A DNA stretch of 64,000 nucleotides from Roseobacter sp. MED193. GTDB lineage: Bacteria > Pseudomonadota > Alphaproteobacteria > Rhodobacterales > Rhodobacteraceae. The position numbers and the translations under genes were made by a program. Shown here piece after piece: positions 42,194 to 51,663 of this stretch (position 1 is the stretch's first letter; every line of letters begins with the position of its first letter). Below the pieces are notes generated by a model. That model had not been told where the DNA came from, did no database searches, and saw only the letters and a list, made by a program, of their open reading frames with translations. The stretch is taken from NCBI RefSeq assembly GCF_000152965.1, contig NZ_AANB01000005.1, positions 62,001 through 126,000 of the forward strand. The letters run 5' to 3'.

Positions 42194-43056
42194 AACGGTT
42201 TGAGGGTCACGTAGTAGTGGTATTCAATGGTTTTGAAGATCAGCCCGCCACGGTTTGGCACATTCTGGCGAAACCCAAAGGCCATGGCGCAGACCAGCAC
42301 CAGCGGCGCAACGAGGGCAATCGCCGGGATGGCCCGCGCCACAGGATCGCCCCGGCCAAGGATCAGCACCCAAAGCGTCAACCCCAGCCACAGAGCCAAT
42401 GTTAGCCAATCATCATCATGCAACCGCCACTCCGCACGCGGCAGATGCATCATCATCGCATAGCCTCCGGCCAAGGCCACAACCCCCGCCGCCACTATCA
42501 TGCGTCGCGGATGCCCTCCGTGATACCCGTAGATCAGTGCGGTGATCAAAAGCCCTGATCCAATGACAAAATCGACACGTGGCACCAGGCCCGCGATATA
42601 GAAGAAAAGGACCACGCTGATCGTTGTGAACCGCAACGCCTCGGTCCGGTTCCACCCGATCCCCACAGAGCTGAGCGCCCGCTTCGCTCCGCCTGCTGTG
42701 ACCGCGATCCGCATCAGAACCAACGAGAGCACCAACAAGGCACTGAAAATGCCAAGCGGCACAAGCGCTGCGGAGTTGTACCAATCACCCCCCTGCACCC
42801 CTGCCCGATTTTCACCCCAAAGCGGAATGAGGGAGGTGCGCCACAGAAAAAACAACGACAGCAAAAGAAGCGCTAAGGACGCCCAGAAATCACGCGCCCG
42901 CAAAACCGCCAACTGCTCCGCCTCAATTCCGACCACCCCATCCGAAACCCTGTCAGGTGCCTGTGGTTTGGCCCGAGATAGAGCCGGTTTTATTTCGTTT
43001 TCGCTGTTGTCCTTGACCACCGTCGCATTCCCATCTTTCACCTGTTCAAAACCCAA
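42178..43056 (-). CDS. tctB: Tripartite tricarboxylate transporter small permease (TctB)
   Basis: 292 residues. A long hydrophilic N-terminal tail (about 50 residues) precedes four to five membrane helices (ASLALLLLSLFFLWRTSLI, IFSALLVLSLVLMRIAV, TTISVVLFFYIAGLV, ALVAPLVLVCAMAFGF), the TctB plan with a larger size than usual because of the tail and an extra central helical part. It overlaps tctA and is separated from tctC by a 66-base gap containing a hairpin. Confidence 0.85.
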   Translation of the reverse strand: MGFEQVKDGNATVVKDNSENEIKPALSRAKPQAPDRVSDGVVGIEAEQLAVLRARDFWASLALLLLSLFFLWRTSLIPLWGENRAGVQGGDWYNSAALVPLGIFSALLVLSLVLMRIAVTAGGAKRALSSVGIGWNRTEALRFTTISVVLFFYIAGLVPRVDFVIGSGLLITALIYGYHGGHPRRMIVAAGVVALAGGYAMMMHLPRAEWRLHDDDWLTLALWLGLTLWVLILGRGDPVARAIPAIALVAPLVLVCAMAFGFRQNVPNRGGLIFKTIEYHYYVTLKPLWSRT

Positions 43057-43074
43057 TCCGGGCGCCTATTAGAA

Positions 43075-43097
43075 AGGACGCGGCAGAGCCACGTCCT
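43075..43097 (-). terminator. Hairpin between tctC and tctB
   Basis: A 6-bp inverted repeat (AGGACG / CGTCCT) with an 11-base loop lies in the tctC-tctB gap. Such hairpins after a binding-protein gene commonly stabilise its mRNA or partly stop transcription, giving more binding protein than permease. It is weak on sequence alone. Confidence 0.35.
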
Positions 43098-43122
43098 CTC
43101 CTGCTTCTGCGGATCTGTCGGG

Positions 43123-44142
43123 CTAGGGTTTTTCAATACCCAAAGAGGCCGGATCTACGGTGGTCGCGCCCAGATCTTTCAGGGTGTAGGCAAAATTGGC
43201 TTCCAGCGTAGAAAAGATCTTGCTGGCCTCGTCGCCATATTGCCCCCCGACATCGTAGTTGTTAGCAGCGGCCCATTCCGCAACGGCATCACCCGACATT
43301 GCTTTTTCAAAGGCAGCGCCCAGGGCCGCCTTCACATCGGCGCTGGCCGAACTATGCACGGCAAAGCCAATGGCCTGTTTCAAAGGCAGGTATTTGTCGA
43401 GACCTTCATAGGATGAGAAGGCCGAGGGAACTGTCATGCCAGCGATCTGAGCACTCTCAGGAGTCAGCATCGCCAAGGGCTTCAACTGCCCCCCCTGGAT
43501 CAGAGCCGCCTGCTCCGCCAGTGAGGTCACAACCAACTGTACTTCGCCCGCAATGGCGGCTTCTTGACCGGGGGCAGAGCCCTTGTAGGGGACGAATTTG
43601 AACTCAACTCCGGCACCATTCTGGATCGCCAAGAGATTTAGATGGTGGATCGATCCCGCACCGGAGGCCGCTGCAGGAATGGTCCCTGGCGCGGCCTTGG
43701 CCGCATCGACCAATTCTTGGATTGTTGAATAGGGAGAAGTCGCAGGCACCGAGATCAGATCCGGCGAGCCGCCAACGATAAAGGGATACCAATAGTCGAA
43801 TTTCTTGTCCCAGCCCCCCTGGACTGCCGCTGTCACGTTGGATTCCGACAGGCCCACCAACGTATAGCCATCATCGGGCTGGTTCATCACATAGACCATG
43901 CCGTTGGACCCCGCGACACCGCCAGTCTGGTTGGTCACATTGATCGATACCGGCAGGTGCTTTTCCATCTCTGCCATGATCATGCGGTTAATGGTGTCGG
44001 TGCCGCCACCTGCCCCCCAGACCACCGCAGCTGTAATGTCACGGTAGGGATAGTCCTGCGCTGACACACCGCCGGCCAGCCCTACAGCATAGCCGCCAAG
44101 CAGCGCCGCCAGACCAAGCGTTCTACCAAATTTGAGTTCCAT
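43123..44142 (-). CDS. tctC: Tripartite tricarboxylate transporter substrate-binding protein (TctC)
   Basis: About 339 residues. The ATG at 44142 has a strong GGGAGGA ribosome site, so a longer frame to 44163 is rejected. A signal peptide (LGLAALLGGYAVGLAGGVSA) is followed by a periplasmic binding protein of the Bug family: ITAAVVWGAGGGTDTINRM, TNQTGGVAGSNGMVYV and AAPGTIPAAASGAGSIHHLN. It captures a carboxylate in the periplasm and delivers it to TctAB. It is the first gene of the minus-strand sugar-acid operon. Confidence 0.9.
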   Translation of the reverse strand: MELKFGRTLGLAALLGGYAVGLAGGVSAQDYPYRDITAAVVWGAGGGTDTINRMIMAEMEKHLPVSINVTNQTGGVAGSNGMVYVMNQPDDGYTLVGLSESNVTAAVQGGWDKKFDYWYPFIVGGSPDLISVPATSPYSTIQELVDAAKAAPGTIPAAASGAGSIHHLNLLAIQNGAGVEFKFVPYKGSAPGQEAAIAGEVQLVVTSLAEQAALIQGGQLKPLAMLTPESAQIAGMTVPSAFSSYEGLDKYLPLKQAIGFAVHSSASADVKAALGAAFEKAMSGDAVAEWAAANNYDVGGQYGDEASKIFSTLEANFAYTLKDLGATTVDPASLGIEKP

Positions 44143-44194
44143 ATCATGTCCTCCCAGACTCAATGCGTTTCCTATTGCATCTTTTTACGTATGC

Positions 44195-44223
44195 ATTAAT
44201 AAATGCTTGTCAAATTTATTAAT
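44195..44223. promoter_or_regulatory. Long inverted repeat, candidate GntR operator
   Basis: ATTAATAAAT and ATTTATTAAT form perfect 10-bp arms around a 9-base spacer in the 132-base region between the divergent tctC operon and the dehydrogenase-GntR operon. Inside it, GCATT-AATA-AATGC is a second overlapping dyad (44193-44206). The GntR gene at the end of the plus-strand operon is the natural regulator. Confidence 0.6.
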
Positions 44224-44274
44224 AGATCTCTGCAGCGAAATCAGCCAAAGAGGTAAGAAAAGGAACGCGTGACC

Positions 44275-45372
44275 ATGGCCAACACTTTCGAGATCGCAGT
44301 ATTTTCAGGCGACGGCATCGGCCCCGAAATCACAGGGCCCACGGTAAAAATCCTGCGTCTCATGTCAGAGGTTTCCACGGGCTATGACCTCAGTTTCGCC
44401 GAGGCTCCCGCAGGGGCCGCGCATTACGCAAAAACCGGAGAATCTCTGCCTGAGACCTCCATGCGGATCGCCCAAAACGCAGATGCGATTCTGCTCTCAG
44501 CCATGGGACTGCCCGACGTGCGCTATGAGGATGGCACCGAGATTTCACCGCAGATTGATCTGCGCAAGGCGCTGACGCTTTTTGCTGGCGTACGCCCGGT
44601 AACGGTCCGCCCAGGCCAGTTGACGCCGTTGAAAATGCCGGCAGGTAAGGAGATCGACTTTGTCTTGGTACGGGAAAGCACCGAGGGTCTCTTCCACACC
44701 CAGGGCTGCGGCGAAGTCACAAAAGACGAGGCCCGTGAGACCCTGCTCATCACCCGCGAGATCTCAGAAAAGCTGTTCGAGTTCAGCTTTAATCTGGCCA
44801 AACAACGCCAAACCGCCGGCCGTGGCCAGGGGCGCGTGACCTGCGTAGACAAGGCCAATGTGTTCCGCGCCTTTGCCTTTTTCCGCGAGATCTACGACGC
44901 CGAAGCGGCAAAGCACCCAGATCTGACGGCAGATCACGCCTATGTTGATGCCACTGCTTTGTGGATGGTGCAAAAGCCCTGGGACTTTGACGTTCTGGTC
45001 ACCGAAAACATGTTTGGTGACATTCTTTCCGACCTAGGTGCCGGGTTGATGGGCGGGCTGGGTTTAGCTCCTTCTGCCGATATCGGGTTAGACCACGCCG
45101 TGTTTCAGCCCTGCCATGGATCTGCCCCGGATATTGCCGGTCAAGGCGTGGCCAACCCTTTCGCCATGATCCTATCAGCGGCGATGATGCTGGAGTGGCT
45201 GGGCATAAAACACGACAATGACGCGCTGCGAACCGATGGCCAGCGCCTGCGCGAGGCAGTCGAGAGCGTCGTTGCCAGTGGTCAAATTCTAACCAGAGAC
45301 CTGGGCGGCTCAGCCAGTACCAAAGATGCGGCCAGCGCGGTCGAAGCGCTCTTGGCGATGGCGCCCGCATGA
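44275..45372 (+). CDS. Isocitrate/isopropylmalate dehydrogenase-family enzyme
   Basis: About 365 residues of the beta-decarboxylating dehydrogenase family: [42 protein letters not shown] and [20 protein letters not shown], followed by [19 protein letters not shown]. Relatives oxidise isopropylmalate, tartrate or malate with NAD+ and a divalent metal. In this locus it should oxidise the C3 or C2 hydroxyl of a sugar acid, possibly giving the 3-oxo-tetronate that OtnK needs. That assignment is inference. The ATG at 44275 with AGGAA upstream is chosen over a GTG at 44269. Confidence 0.83.
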   Translation: MANTFEIAVFSGDGIGPEITGPTVKILRLMSEVSTGYDLSFAEAPAGAAHYAKTGESLPETSMRIAQNADAILLSAMGLPDVRYEDGTEISPQIDLRKALTLFAGVRPVTVRPGQLTPLKMPAGKEIDFVLVRESTEGLFHTQGCGEVTKDEARETLLITREISEKLFEFSFNLAKQRQTAGRGQGRVTCVDKANVFRAFAFFREIYDAEAAKHPDLTADHAYVDATALWMVQKPWDFDVLVTENMFGDILSDLGAGLMGGLGLAPSADIGLDHAVFQPCHGSAPDIAGQGVANPFAMILSAAMMLEWLGIKHDNDALRTDGQRLREAVESVVASGQILTRDLGGSASTKDAASAVEALLAMAPA

Positions 45373-46400
45373 CCTCTGCTTCACCTATAAAAGTTGCCTG
45401 CGTTGGGGCTGGCTATTTCAGCCAGTTCCACTACGCAAGTTGGGCCCGGATGGAAAATGTTACCCTGGTGGGCTCCTGCAACCGAGGCATCGAAAAGGCC
45501 CGCGCGACCGGTCTGGCAGCCTATGACGATCTGGCGCAGATGTTGGTGGAAACTGCCCCGGATCTGCTCGACATCATCTTGCCGCCCGTTGCGCATGCGG
45601 CGTGCATCCGGATGGCGCTGGCTGCTGGGGTAAAAACCATGATCTGTCAAAAACCCTTTTGTCGGGATCTTTCAGAGGCCCGCGAAATGGTCTCTCTGGC
45701 CAAGGCCCAGGGGGCCCGGATTATTGTGCATGAGAACTTTCGGTTTCAGCCCTGGTACCGCGCAATGAAGCAAGCGCTGATGCGCAGCGATATTGGAACC
45801 GTCCAGCAGCTGACCTTTCGACTACGCCCTGGTGACGGACAGGGGCCAAAGGCCTATCTTGCGCGCCAGCCCTATTTTCAAACAATGGAACGGTTCCTGG
45901 TGCATGAGACCGCGGTGCACTGGATAGATACTTTTCGCTACCTGTTGGGCGACCCCATAGCCATCTATGCAGATCTGCGGCAGGTGAACCCTGTGATCGC
46001 TGGGGAAGATGCAGGCTATATTCTCTCAGAGCATCCCGGCGGCGTACGCGCGCTATTTGACGGCAACCGTTCCCTGGATCACGCCGCTGAAAACCACCGC
46101 CGCACCATGGGCGAAGCCCTGTTGGAGGGCACGGAAGGCAGCATTACGCTCACCGGCGATGGCGCGCTGCATTTGCGCCGCTTTGGGGCCCAAAATCAAA
46201 TCTGCCTTCTGGCCCCGGACACCTGGGACGGATTTGGCGGCGATTGTGTTCACCACTTGCAGTCCCACGTCATTTCTGGCCTTCTTGGCGCAGGTGACTT
46301 TGAAAACGAAGCCGCCAGTTATCTGCGTGTCATCGAAATCGAAGAAGCGGTTTATCACTCCGCGCAGACAGGCAGAAAGATAAGTTTGGAGACAGAGTGA
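45369..46400 (+). CDS. Gfo/Idh/MocA-family oxidoreductase
   Basis: 343 residues. The N-terminal Rossmann loop is KVACVGAGYFSQFHYASWA, and the family EKP-like motif appears as MICQKPFCRDLSEA. It is followed by RIIVHENFRFQPWYRAMKQA and a C-terminal dehydrogenase domain with FLVHETAVHWIDTFRYL. Such enzymes oxidise a sugar or sugar acid at C1-C3 with NAD(P)+. It overlaps both flanking genes by four bases. With a lactonase in the opposite operon, oxidation of a sugar to a lactone is a reasonable inferred step. Confidence 0.85.
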   Translation: MTSASPIKVACVGAGYFSQFHYASWARMENVTLVGSCNRGIEKARATGLAAYDDLAQMLVETAPDLLDIILPPVAHAACIRMALAAGVKTMICQKPFCRDLSEAREMVSLAKAQGARIIVHENFRFQPWYRAMKQALMRSDIGTVQQLTFRLRPGDGQGPKAYLARQPYFQTMERFLVHETAVHWIDTFRYLLGDPIAIYADLRQVNPVIAGEDAGYILSEHPGGVRALFDGNRSLDHAAENHRRTMGEALLEGTEGSITLTGDGALHLRRFGAQNQICLLAPDTWDGFGGDCVHHLQSHVISGLLGAGDFENEAASYLRVIEIEEAVYHSAQTGRKISLETE

Positions 46401-47074
46401 CACCTCTATCGGAGAAACCGCCATCCAATTCGCAACGGGCCTATCAGGCCCTGCGTGACATGATCTTTTCTGGCGAGCTTGCCCCTGGATCTGATCATTT
46501 GGAAAGCGAAATGGCGTCCCGTCTGGGCGTGTCACGTACCCCCGTACGTGAGGCTGCGCTGATGCTGGAGAGCCAGGGGTTGCTGGAGCTTCGACCGCGC
46601 AAAGGGGTGCGCATCCTGCCTGTGTCACCGGATGACATGGCTGAAATCTACGATGTCTTGACCGAACTGGAATGCCTTGCCGCCCGCAGCGCCGCAGAGA
46701 AGAGGCTTACAGACAAGAGCTTGCAGACCCTCACCAATGCGATCGAGAGTATGGAGCTGGCCGTTTCCGCAGGGGATCTAGAACAATGGGCCCAATCTGA
46801 CGACGCTTTCCACCGCGAACTGGTTCGGTTGGGTGGCAATTCTAGGGTCACGGCGATTTTTGAGATGATGAACGACCAGGTGCGCCGCGCGCGCGCCGTC
46901 ACCCTGTTCATGCGGGATATGCCAGTGCAATCCAACGAGGACCACCGCCAGGTCTATGAGGCCATCAAAGCCGGGGATGCGAAACGCGCCGGGGAGGTCC
47001 ACCGGTCCCATCGGCAGAACGCCAAACAGATGATGCTGGATCTATTGCAAAAGCACCGCCTGCTGAGCGTCTGA
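46397..47074 (+). CDS. GntR-family regulator (FadR/FCD subfamily)
   Basis: 225 residues. The N-terminal winged helix reads AYQALRDMIFSGELAPGSDH, then ASRLGVSRTPVREAALMLES. The C-terminal all-helical FCD ligand domain has ELECLAARSAAEKR and DAFHRELVRLGGNSR, with the metal-binding His in HRQVYEAIKAGD and VHRSHRQNAKQ. It starts with GTG overlapping the oxidoreductase stop (GTGA). Regulators of this class bind an organic acid, here presumably the pathway substrate, and it likely acts on the inverted repeat at 44195-44223. Confidence 0.87.
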   Translation: MTPLSEKPPSNSQRAYQALRDMIFSGELAPGSDHLESEMASRLGVSRTPVREAALMLESQGLLELRPRKGVRILPVSPDDMAEIYDVLTELECLAARSAAEKRLTDKSLQTLTNAIESMELAVSAGDLEQWAQSDDAFHRELVRLGGNSRVTAIFEMMNDQVRRARAVTLFMRDMPVQSNEDHRQVYEAIKAGDAKRAGEVHRSHRQNAKQMMLDLLQKHRLLSV

Positions 47075-47110
47075 CACTCCTGCCCCAAGGCGAGATCACA
47101 GAAAACAAAG

Positions 47111-47141
47111 AAGGCGGCCCCTAAAACAGGAGCCGCCTTTT
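47111..47141. terminator. Bidirectional intrinsic terminator between the GntR gene and nqrF
   Basis: An 8-bp perfect stem (AAGGCGGC / GCCGCCTT), with inner CCT/AGG pairs and a short loop, is followed on the plus strand by TTTT and preceded by an A-rich stretch that serves the minus strand. It lies between convergent operons. Confidence 0.75.
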
Positions 47142-47162
47142 CTAATTGCACATCACAGCGGC

Positions 47163-48386
47163 TTAACCGCCAAAATCATCCAGCATGATATCTTCGCGGT
47201 CCACACCAAGATCCACCAGCATGTTGATCACCGATTGGTTCATGATGGGCGGACCACACATGTAGAATTCACAGTCTTCAGGGGCCGGGTGGTTCTTGAG
47301 GTATTCCTCAAACAGCACGTTATGAATAAAGCCGGTATAGCCTTCCCAGTCGTCTTCGGGCATCGCGTCTGACAGGGCGACATGCCAGTCGAAGTTATCG
47401 AACTCTTTCGCGAGCGTGTCGAAGTCCTCGACAAAGAACATCTCTTTCTTGGACCGCGCACCGTACCAGAAGCTGATCTTGCGATCCCGGTTTTCCAGGC
47501 GCTTGAGCTGGTCAAAAATATGGCTGCGCATCGGCGCCATACCGGCGCCCCCACCGATGAAGACCATCTCTTTTTGCGTGTCGCGGGCAAAGAATTCGCC
47601 AAAGGGACCAGAGATCGTAACCTTGTCACCGGGCTTCAGGTTGAAGATATAGCTCGACATCAGACCAGCGGGGATGCCCTCGGAACCGGGAGGCGGCGAG
47701 GCCACCCGAACGTTGAGCATGATCATGCCCTTTTCATCCGGGTAGTTCGCCATGGAATAGGCACGTTCAACGGGCTCATCCACCACCGACTCATACTGCC
47801 AGAGGTTAAAGCGGTCCCAGTCCTCGCGGTACTCTTCCTCGATGTCAAAGTCCGTGTATTTCAGCGCATGGGCCGGGGCTTCGATCTGGATGTAGCCACC
47901 AGCGCGGAAATTCACATCCTCGCCTTCGGGCAGATCCAGCACCAGGGCCTTGATGAAGGTGGCGACGTTCTCATTAGAACGCACGGTGCATTCCCACTTT
48001 TTAACGCCGAACACTTCTTCGGGCACTTCCACTTCCATGTCCTGTTTGACCGCAACCTGACAGGACAAACGGTCGCCGCAGCTGGCCTCACGCTTGGTGA
48101 TATGGCCTTCCTCAGTCGGCAGAATAGATCCGCCACCAGAATGCACCTTGACCCGACACTGGGCACAGGTGCCGCCGCCGCCACAGGCCGAAGGTACAAA
48201 CAGCTTTTCCGCCGCCAGCGTCTGCAACAGTTTACCACCTGCAGGCACCGAGATGGTTTTCTCGCCGTTGATGGTGATGTTCACATTGCCGGTCGACACC
48301 AGCTTGGAACGGGCCGCGATAATGATGCTGACAAGCGCCAGAACAATCAGGGTGAAGAGGACAATGCCAAGTCCAAAAGTAGCCAT
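47163..48386 (-). CDS. nqrF: Na+-translocating NADH:quinone reductase subunit F
   Basis: 407 residues. One N-terminal membrane helix ([20 protein letters not shown]) is followed by a 2Fe-2S ferredoxin domain with [15 protein letters not shown] and the later Cys in RLSCQVAV. Then come an FAD domain ([13 protein letters not shown]) and an NADH domain ([30 protein letters not shown]). It takes electrons from NADH and passes them via FAD and 2Fe-2S to the membrane complex. It is the last gene of nqrABCDEF. Confidence 0.95.
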   Translation of the reverse strand: MATFGLGIVLFTLIVLALVSIIIAARSKLVSTGNVNITINGEKTISVPAGGKLLQTLAAEKLFVPSACGGGGTCAQCRVKVHSGGGSILPTEEGHITKREASCGDRLSCQVAVKQDMEVEVPEEVFGVKKWECTVRSNENVATFIKALVLDLPEGEDVNFRAGGYIQIEAPAHALKYTDFDIEEEYREDWDRFNLWQYESVVDEPVERAYSMANYPDEKGMIMLNVRVASPPPGSEGIPAGLMSSYIFNLKPGDKVTISGPFGEFFARDTQKEMVFIGGGAGMAPMRSHIFDQLKRLENRDRKISFWYGARSKKEMFFVEDFDTLAKEFDNFDWHVALSDAMPEDDWEGYTGFIHNVLFEEYLKNHPAPEDCEFYMCGPPIMNQSVINMLVDLGVDREDIMLDDFGG

Positions 48387-48399
48387 TGTGTCAGCCCCC

Positions 48400-49007
<608 letters not shown>

Positions 49008-49008
<1 letters not shown>

Positions 49009-49661
49009 CAGTGGGCCTCTACAACTTGAATTTTATGTTCACGCTCTTCCACCTGATCTGGTTTCCAGGTCCGGAAGGCCCAGATCAAAAGACCGATGAT
49101 GAAAAAGGCCGAAGGCGGCAGCAACAGCATCCCGTTTGGCACATACCAGCCACCGTTGTTCACGGTTTCCAGAATGGTGACGCCAAACAGCGAGCCAGAG
49201 CCGAAGAGCTCGCGGACAAAGCCCACCAGCATCAGGATCAGACCATAGCCCAAGCCGTTGCCAATGCCGTCGATGAAGGAGGCCACGGGCGGGTTCTTCA
49301 TGGCAAAGGCTTCGGCGCGGCCCATGACGATACAGTTGGTAATGATCAGGCCAACAAAAACCGACAGGGTTTTTGAGATCTCAAAGGCATAGGCCTTGAG
49401 CACCTGATCCACCAGGATCACCAGCGAGGCGATGATCACCATCTGCACGATAATCCGGATCGAGCTGGGGATCTGGTTGCGCAGCACCGAGATGAACATG
49501 GACGAAAACGCCGTCACCAAGGTCACCGCGATGGTCATCACCAGCGCCACCTTGAGCGAAGAGGTCACCGCCAGGGCAGAACAGATGCCAAGCACCTGCA
49601 GGGTGATCGGGTTATTGTCGACCAGCGGGTCGAGCAGCATTTCCCTACGTGTCTGGGACAT
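49008..49661 (-). CDS. nqrD: Na+-NQR subunit D
   Basis: This 217-residue protein has six membrane helices with [20 protein letters not shown] and [20 protein letters not shown]. The latter Cys matches the one in NqrE and helps hold the intramembrane iron-sulfur centre. The one-base overlaps with nqrC and nqrE suggest coupled translation. Partners and order match the canonical operon. Confidence 0.95.
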
Positions 49662-50467
49662 CAGATATCTCCTGCTTTGAGATTGGCAAGGAAAGGCGCA
49701 TAGCCGGTTTCGCCCATCCAGAAGCGCACCAGATTGTCGACACCCACAGAGGTCAGCGTCGCACCTGACAGGGCATCCACATGGAACTCTTTGCCAGCAG
49801 CGGTCGTAGTTTTGGCGACAGTGATCTGCAATTCACCTGCCTCATCGGTCAGACGTTTGCCATTCCACAGCGCCTTCCAGCGGGGGTTGTCCACCTCAGC
49901 ACCCAGACCGGGGGTCTCGGCATGGCTGTAGAACTGCAGGCCAAAGATGTCATTGGCGTTTTCTTCCACGGCGATAAAGCCATAGAGCGTTGACCACAGA
50001 CCATAGCCATGCAGCGGCAGGATCACCTTGTCGATCTCGCCTGCATCGTCTTTCAGCAGGTAGACAGTCATATATTTTGACTGACGCCCAATCGAGGCTG
50101 GGTCATCCTCCAGCGCAATCGAAGTCGCCGGATCATCCGCTGAGGCGCGATCATCAAAACTGGCCACATCGAAGTCATCGTTAAACTGACCAGTGGCCAG
50201 CTCCAGAATGCGTGGCTCGAAGGATGCGTTAAAGGCCTCTGTCACGTTGACACCAGGTTCATAAAGACCTGCGACCTGCAGAATGTTGATCTGCTTGTCC
50301 TTCAGCTTGTTGGCCTCCTGCGTCGGACGCAGGGCCACGGCCGCCGCCGAAACAATCATCGAGGCACAGAGACAAAGCGCCACGGCGACAAACAGGGTTT
50401 TGCCAGTGGAATCCGGCGAGGCCTCAAGGAAGCGCTGGAGAGCGCCTTTTTTGGTTTGCTCAGACAT
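49661..50467 (-). CDS. nqrC: Na+-NQR subunit C
   Basis: About 268 residues with one N-terminal membrane helix ([19 protein letters not shown]) and an FMN-binding domain. The Thr that carries covalent FMN is seen in the motif [13 protein letters not shown] near the C terminus. The FMN is attached by ApbE, which is encoded across the divergent promoter. The ATG at 50467, which overlaps nqrB by eight bases, is preferred over a longer frame to 50506. Confidence 0.95.
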   Translation of the reverse strand: MSEQTKKGALQRFLEASPDSTGKTLFVAVALCLCASMIVSAAAVALRPTQEANKLKDKQINILQVAGLYEPGVNVTEAFNASFEPRILELATGQFNDDFDVASFDDRASADDPATSIALEDDPASIGRQSKYMTVYLLKDDAGEIDKVILPLHGYGLWSTLYGFIAVEENANDIFGLQFYSHAETPGLGAEVDNPRWKALWNGKRLTDEAGELQITVAKTTTAAGKEFHVDALSGATLTSVGVDNLVRFWMGETGYAPFLANLKAGDI

Positions 50468-51659
50468 GACGCTTCGCTCTCCGTTTGATATTGGCCTGCA
50501 CGACAAAATAGTCGATCAGCGGCGCAAAGACGTTGCCGAACAGGATGGCCAGCATCATGCCTTCTGGGAAGGCCGGGTTGATCACCCGGATCATCACCAC
50601 CATGAAGCCAATCAGCGCGCCATAGATGTAACGGCCCAGATTGGTGTGGCTGGCCGAGACCGGCTCGGTAACCATAAAGACCATGCCAAAGGCAAAACCA
50701 CCGGTGACCAGATGCCAATACCAAGGCATCGCGAACATCGGGTTACTGTCCGAGCCGATGGTGTTGAGCAGCAGCGAGAAACCCACCATGCCCGCCATAC
50801 AGCCAACGATCAGACGCCAGTTGGCGATCTTGGTGATCAACAGAAAGGCCAGACCGATGAGGCAGGCAATCGTAGAGGTCTCGCCAAAGGAGCCCTGGAT
50901 CGTGCCGACAAAGGCATCCATCCACTCAATCCCGTTGGCCGCCAGCTGATCAAAGCCCTGCGACGCGGAAACCGAAAGCGCCGTCGCGCCGGAAAAGCCA
51001 TCCACGGGCGTCCAGATGCTATCGCCCGACATATAGGCCGGATAGGCAAAATACAGGAAGGCCCGGCCCGTCAGCGCCGGGTTGAGGAAGTTCTTGCCAG
51101 TGCCGCCAAAGACCTCTTTGCCAATGACAACGCCAAAGGCGATGCCCAGGCCCACTTGCCACAATGGAATGCTGACCGGCACGATCAGCGCATAAAGCAT
51201 CGAAGTCACCAAGAAGCCCTCGTTGACTTCATGGCCGCGCACCGTGGCAAAGATCACCTCAAAAATACCACCAACAACCAAAGTGGTGATATAGATGGGC
51301 AGGAAATACAGCAGACCATGCAGCATATTGCCCAGCGGGTTTTCAGGATTGAACCCAATGCCAAGCGCCTCGATCACAGCCGCACGCCAGCCGGAGGCAC
51401 CATAGGTACCAATGGCGGTGTTAACCTGAAGCCCCGTGTTATACAGGCCAAACAGAATACAGGGGATCGTCGCGATGACCACATAGGTCATGATCCGCTT
51501 CATATCGATATAGGACCGCGCATGAGGTGCAGCGGTAGTGACCGTCTTTGGTGTGTAGAGGAAGCTTTCCACCATCTCATAGATGGGGAACAGTTTCTCC
51601 CACTTGCCGCCCTTGGTAAAGTTCGGCTCGATGCGGTCAAAAAAGTTACGGAGACCCAA
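50460..51659 (-). CDS. nqrB: Na+-NQR subunit B
   Basis: 399 residues. This is the main membrane subunit with about ten helices. The covalent-FMN Thr lies in VDGFSGATALSVSAS. Other landmarks are FGGTGKNFLNPALTGRAF and GGFAFGMVFMVTEPVSA. It holds riboflavin and FMN and is thought to carry the Na+ path. It is four bases downstream of nqrA. Confidence 0.95.
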   Translation of the reverse strand: MGLRNFFDRIEPNFTKGGKWEKLFPIYEMVESFLYTPKTVTTAAPHARSYIDMKRIMTYVVIATIPCILFGLYNTGLQVNTAIGTYGASGWRAAVIEALGIGFNPENPLGNMLHGLLYFLPIYITTLVVGGIFEVIFATVRGHEVNEGFLVTSMLYALIVPVSIPLWQVGLGIAFGVVIGKEVFGGTGKNFLNPALTGRAFLYFAYPAYMSGDSIWTPVDGFSGATALSVSASQGFDQLAANGIEWMDAFVGTIQGSFGETSTIACLIGLAFLLITKIANWRLIVGCMAGMVGFSLLLNTIGSDSNPMFAMPWYWHLVTGGFAFGMVFMVTEPVSASHTNLGRYIYGALIGFMVVMIRVINPAFPEGMMLAILFGNVFAPLIDYFVVQANIKRRAKRHV

Positions 51660-51663
51660 GAGA

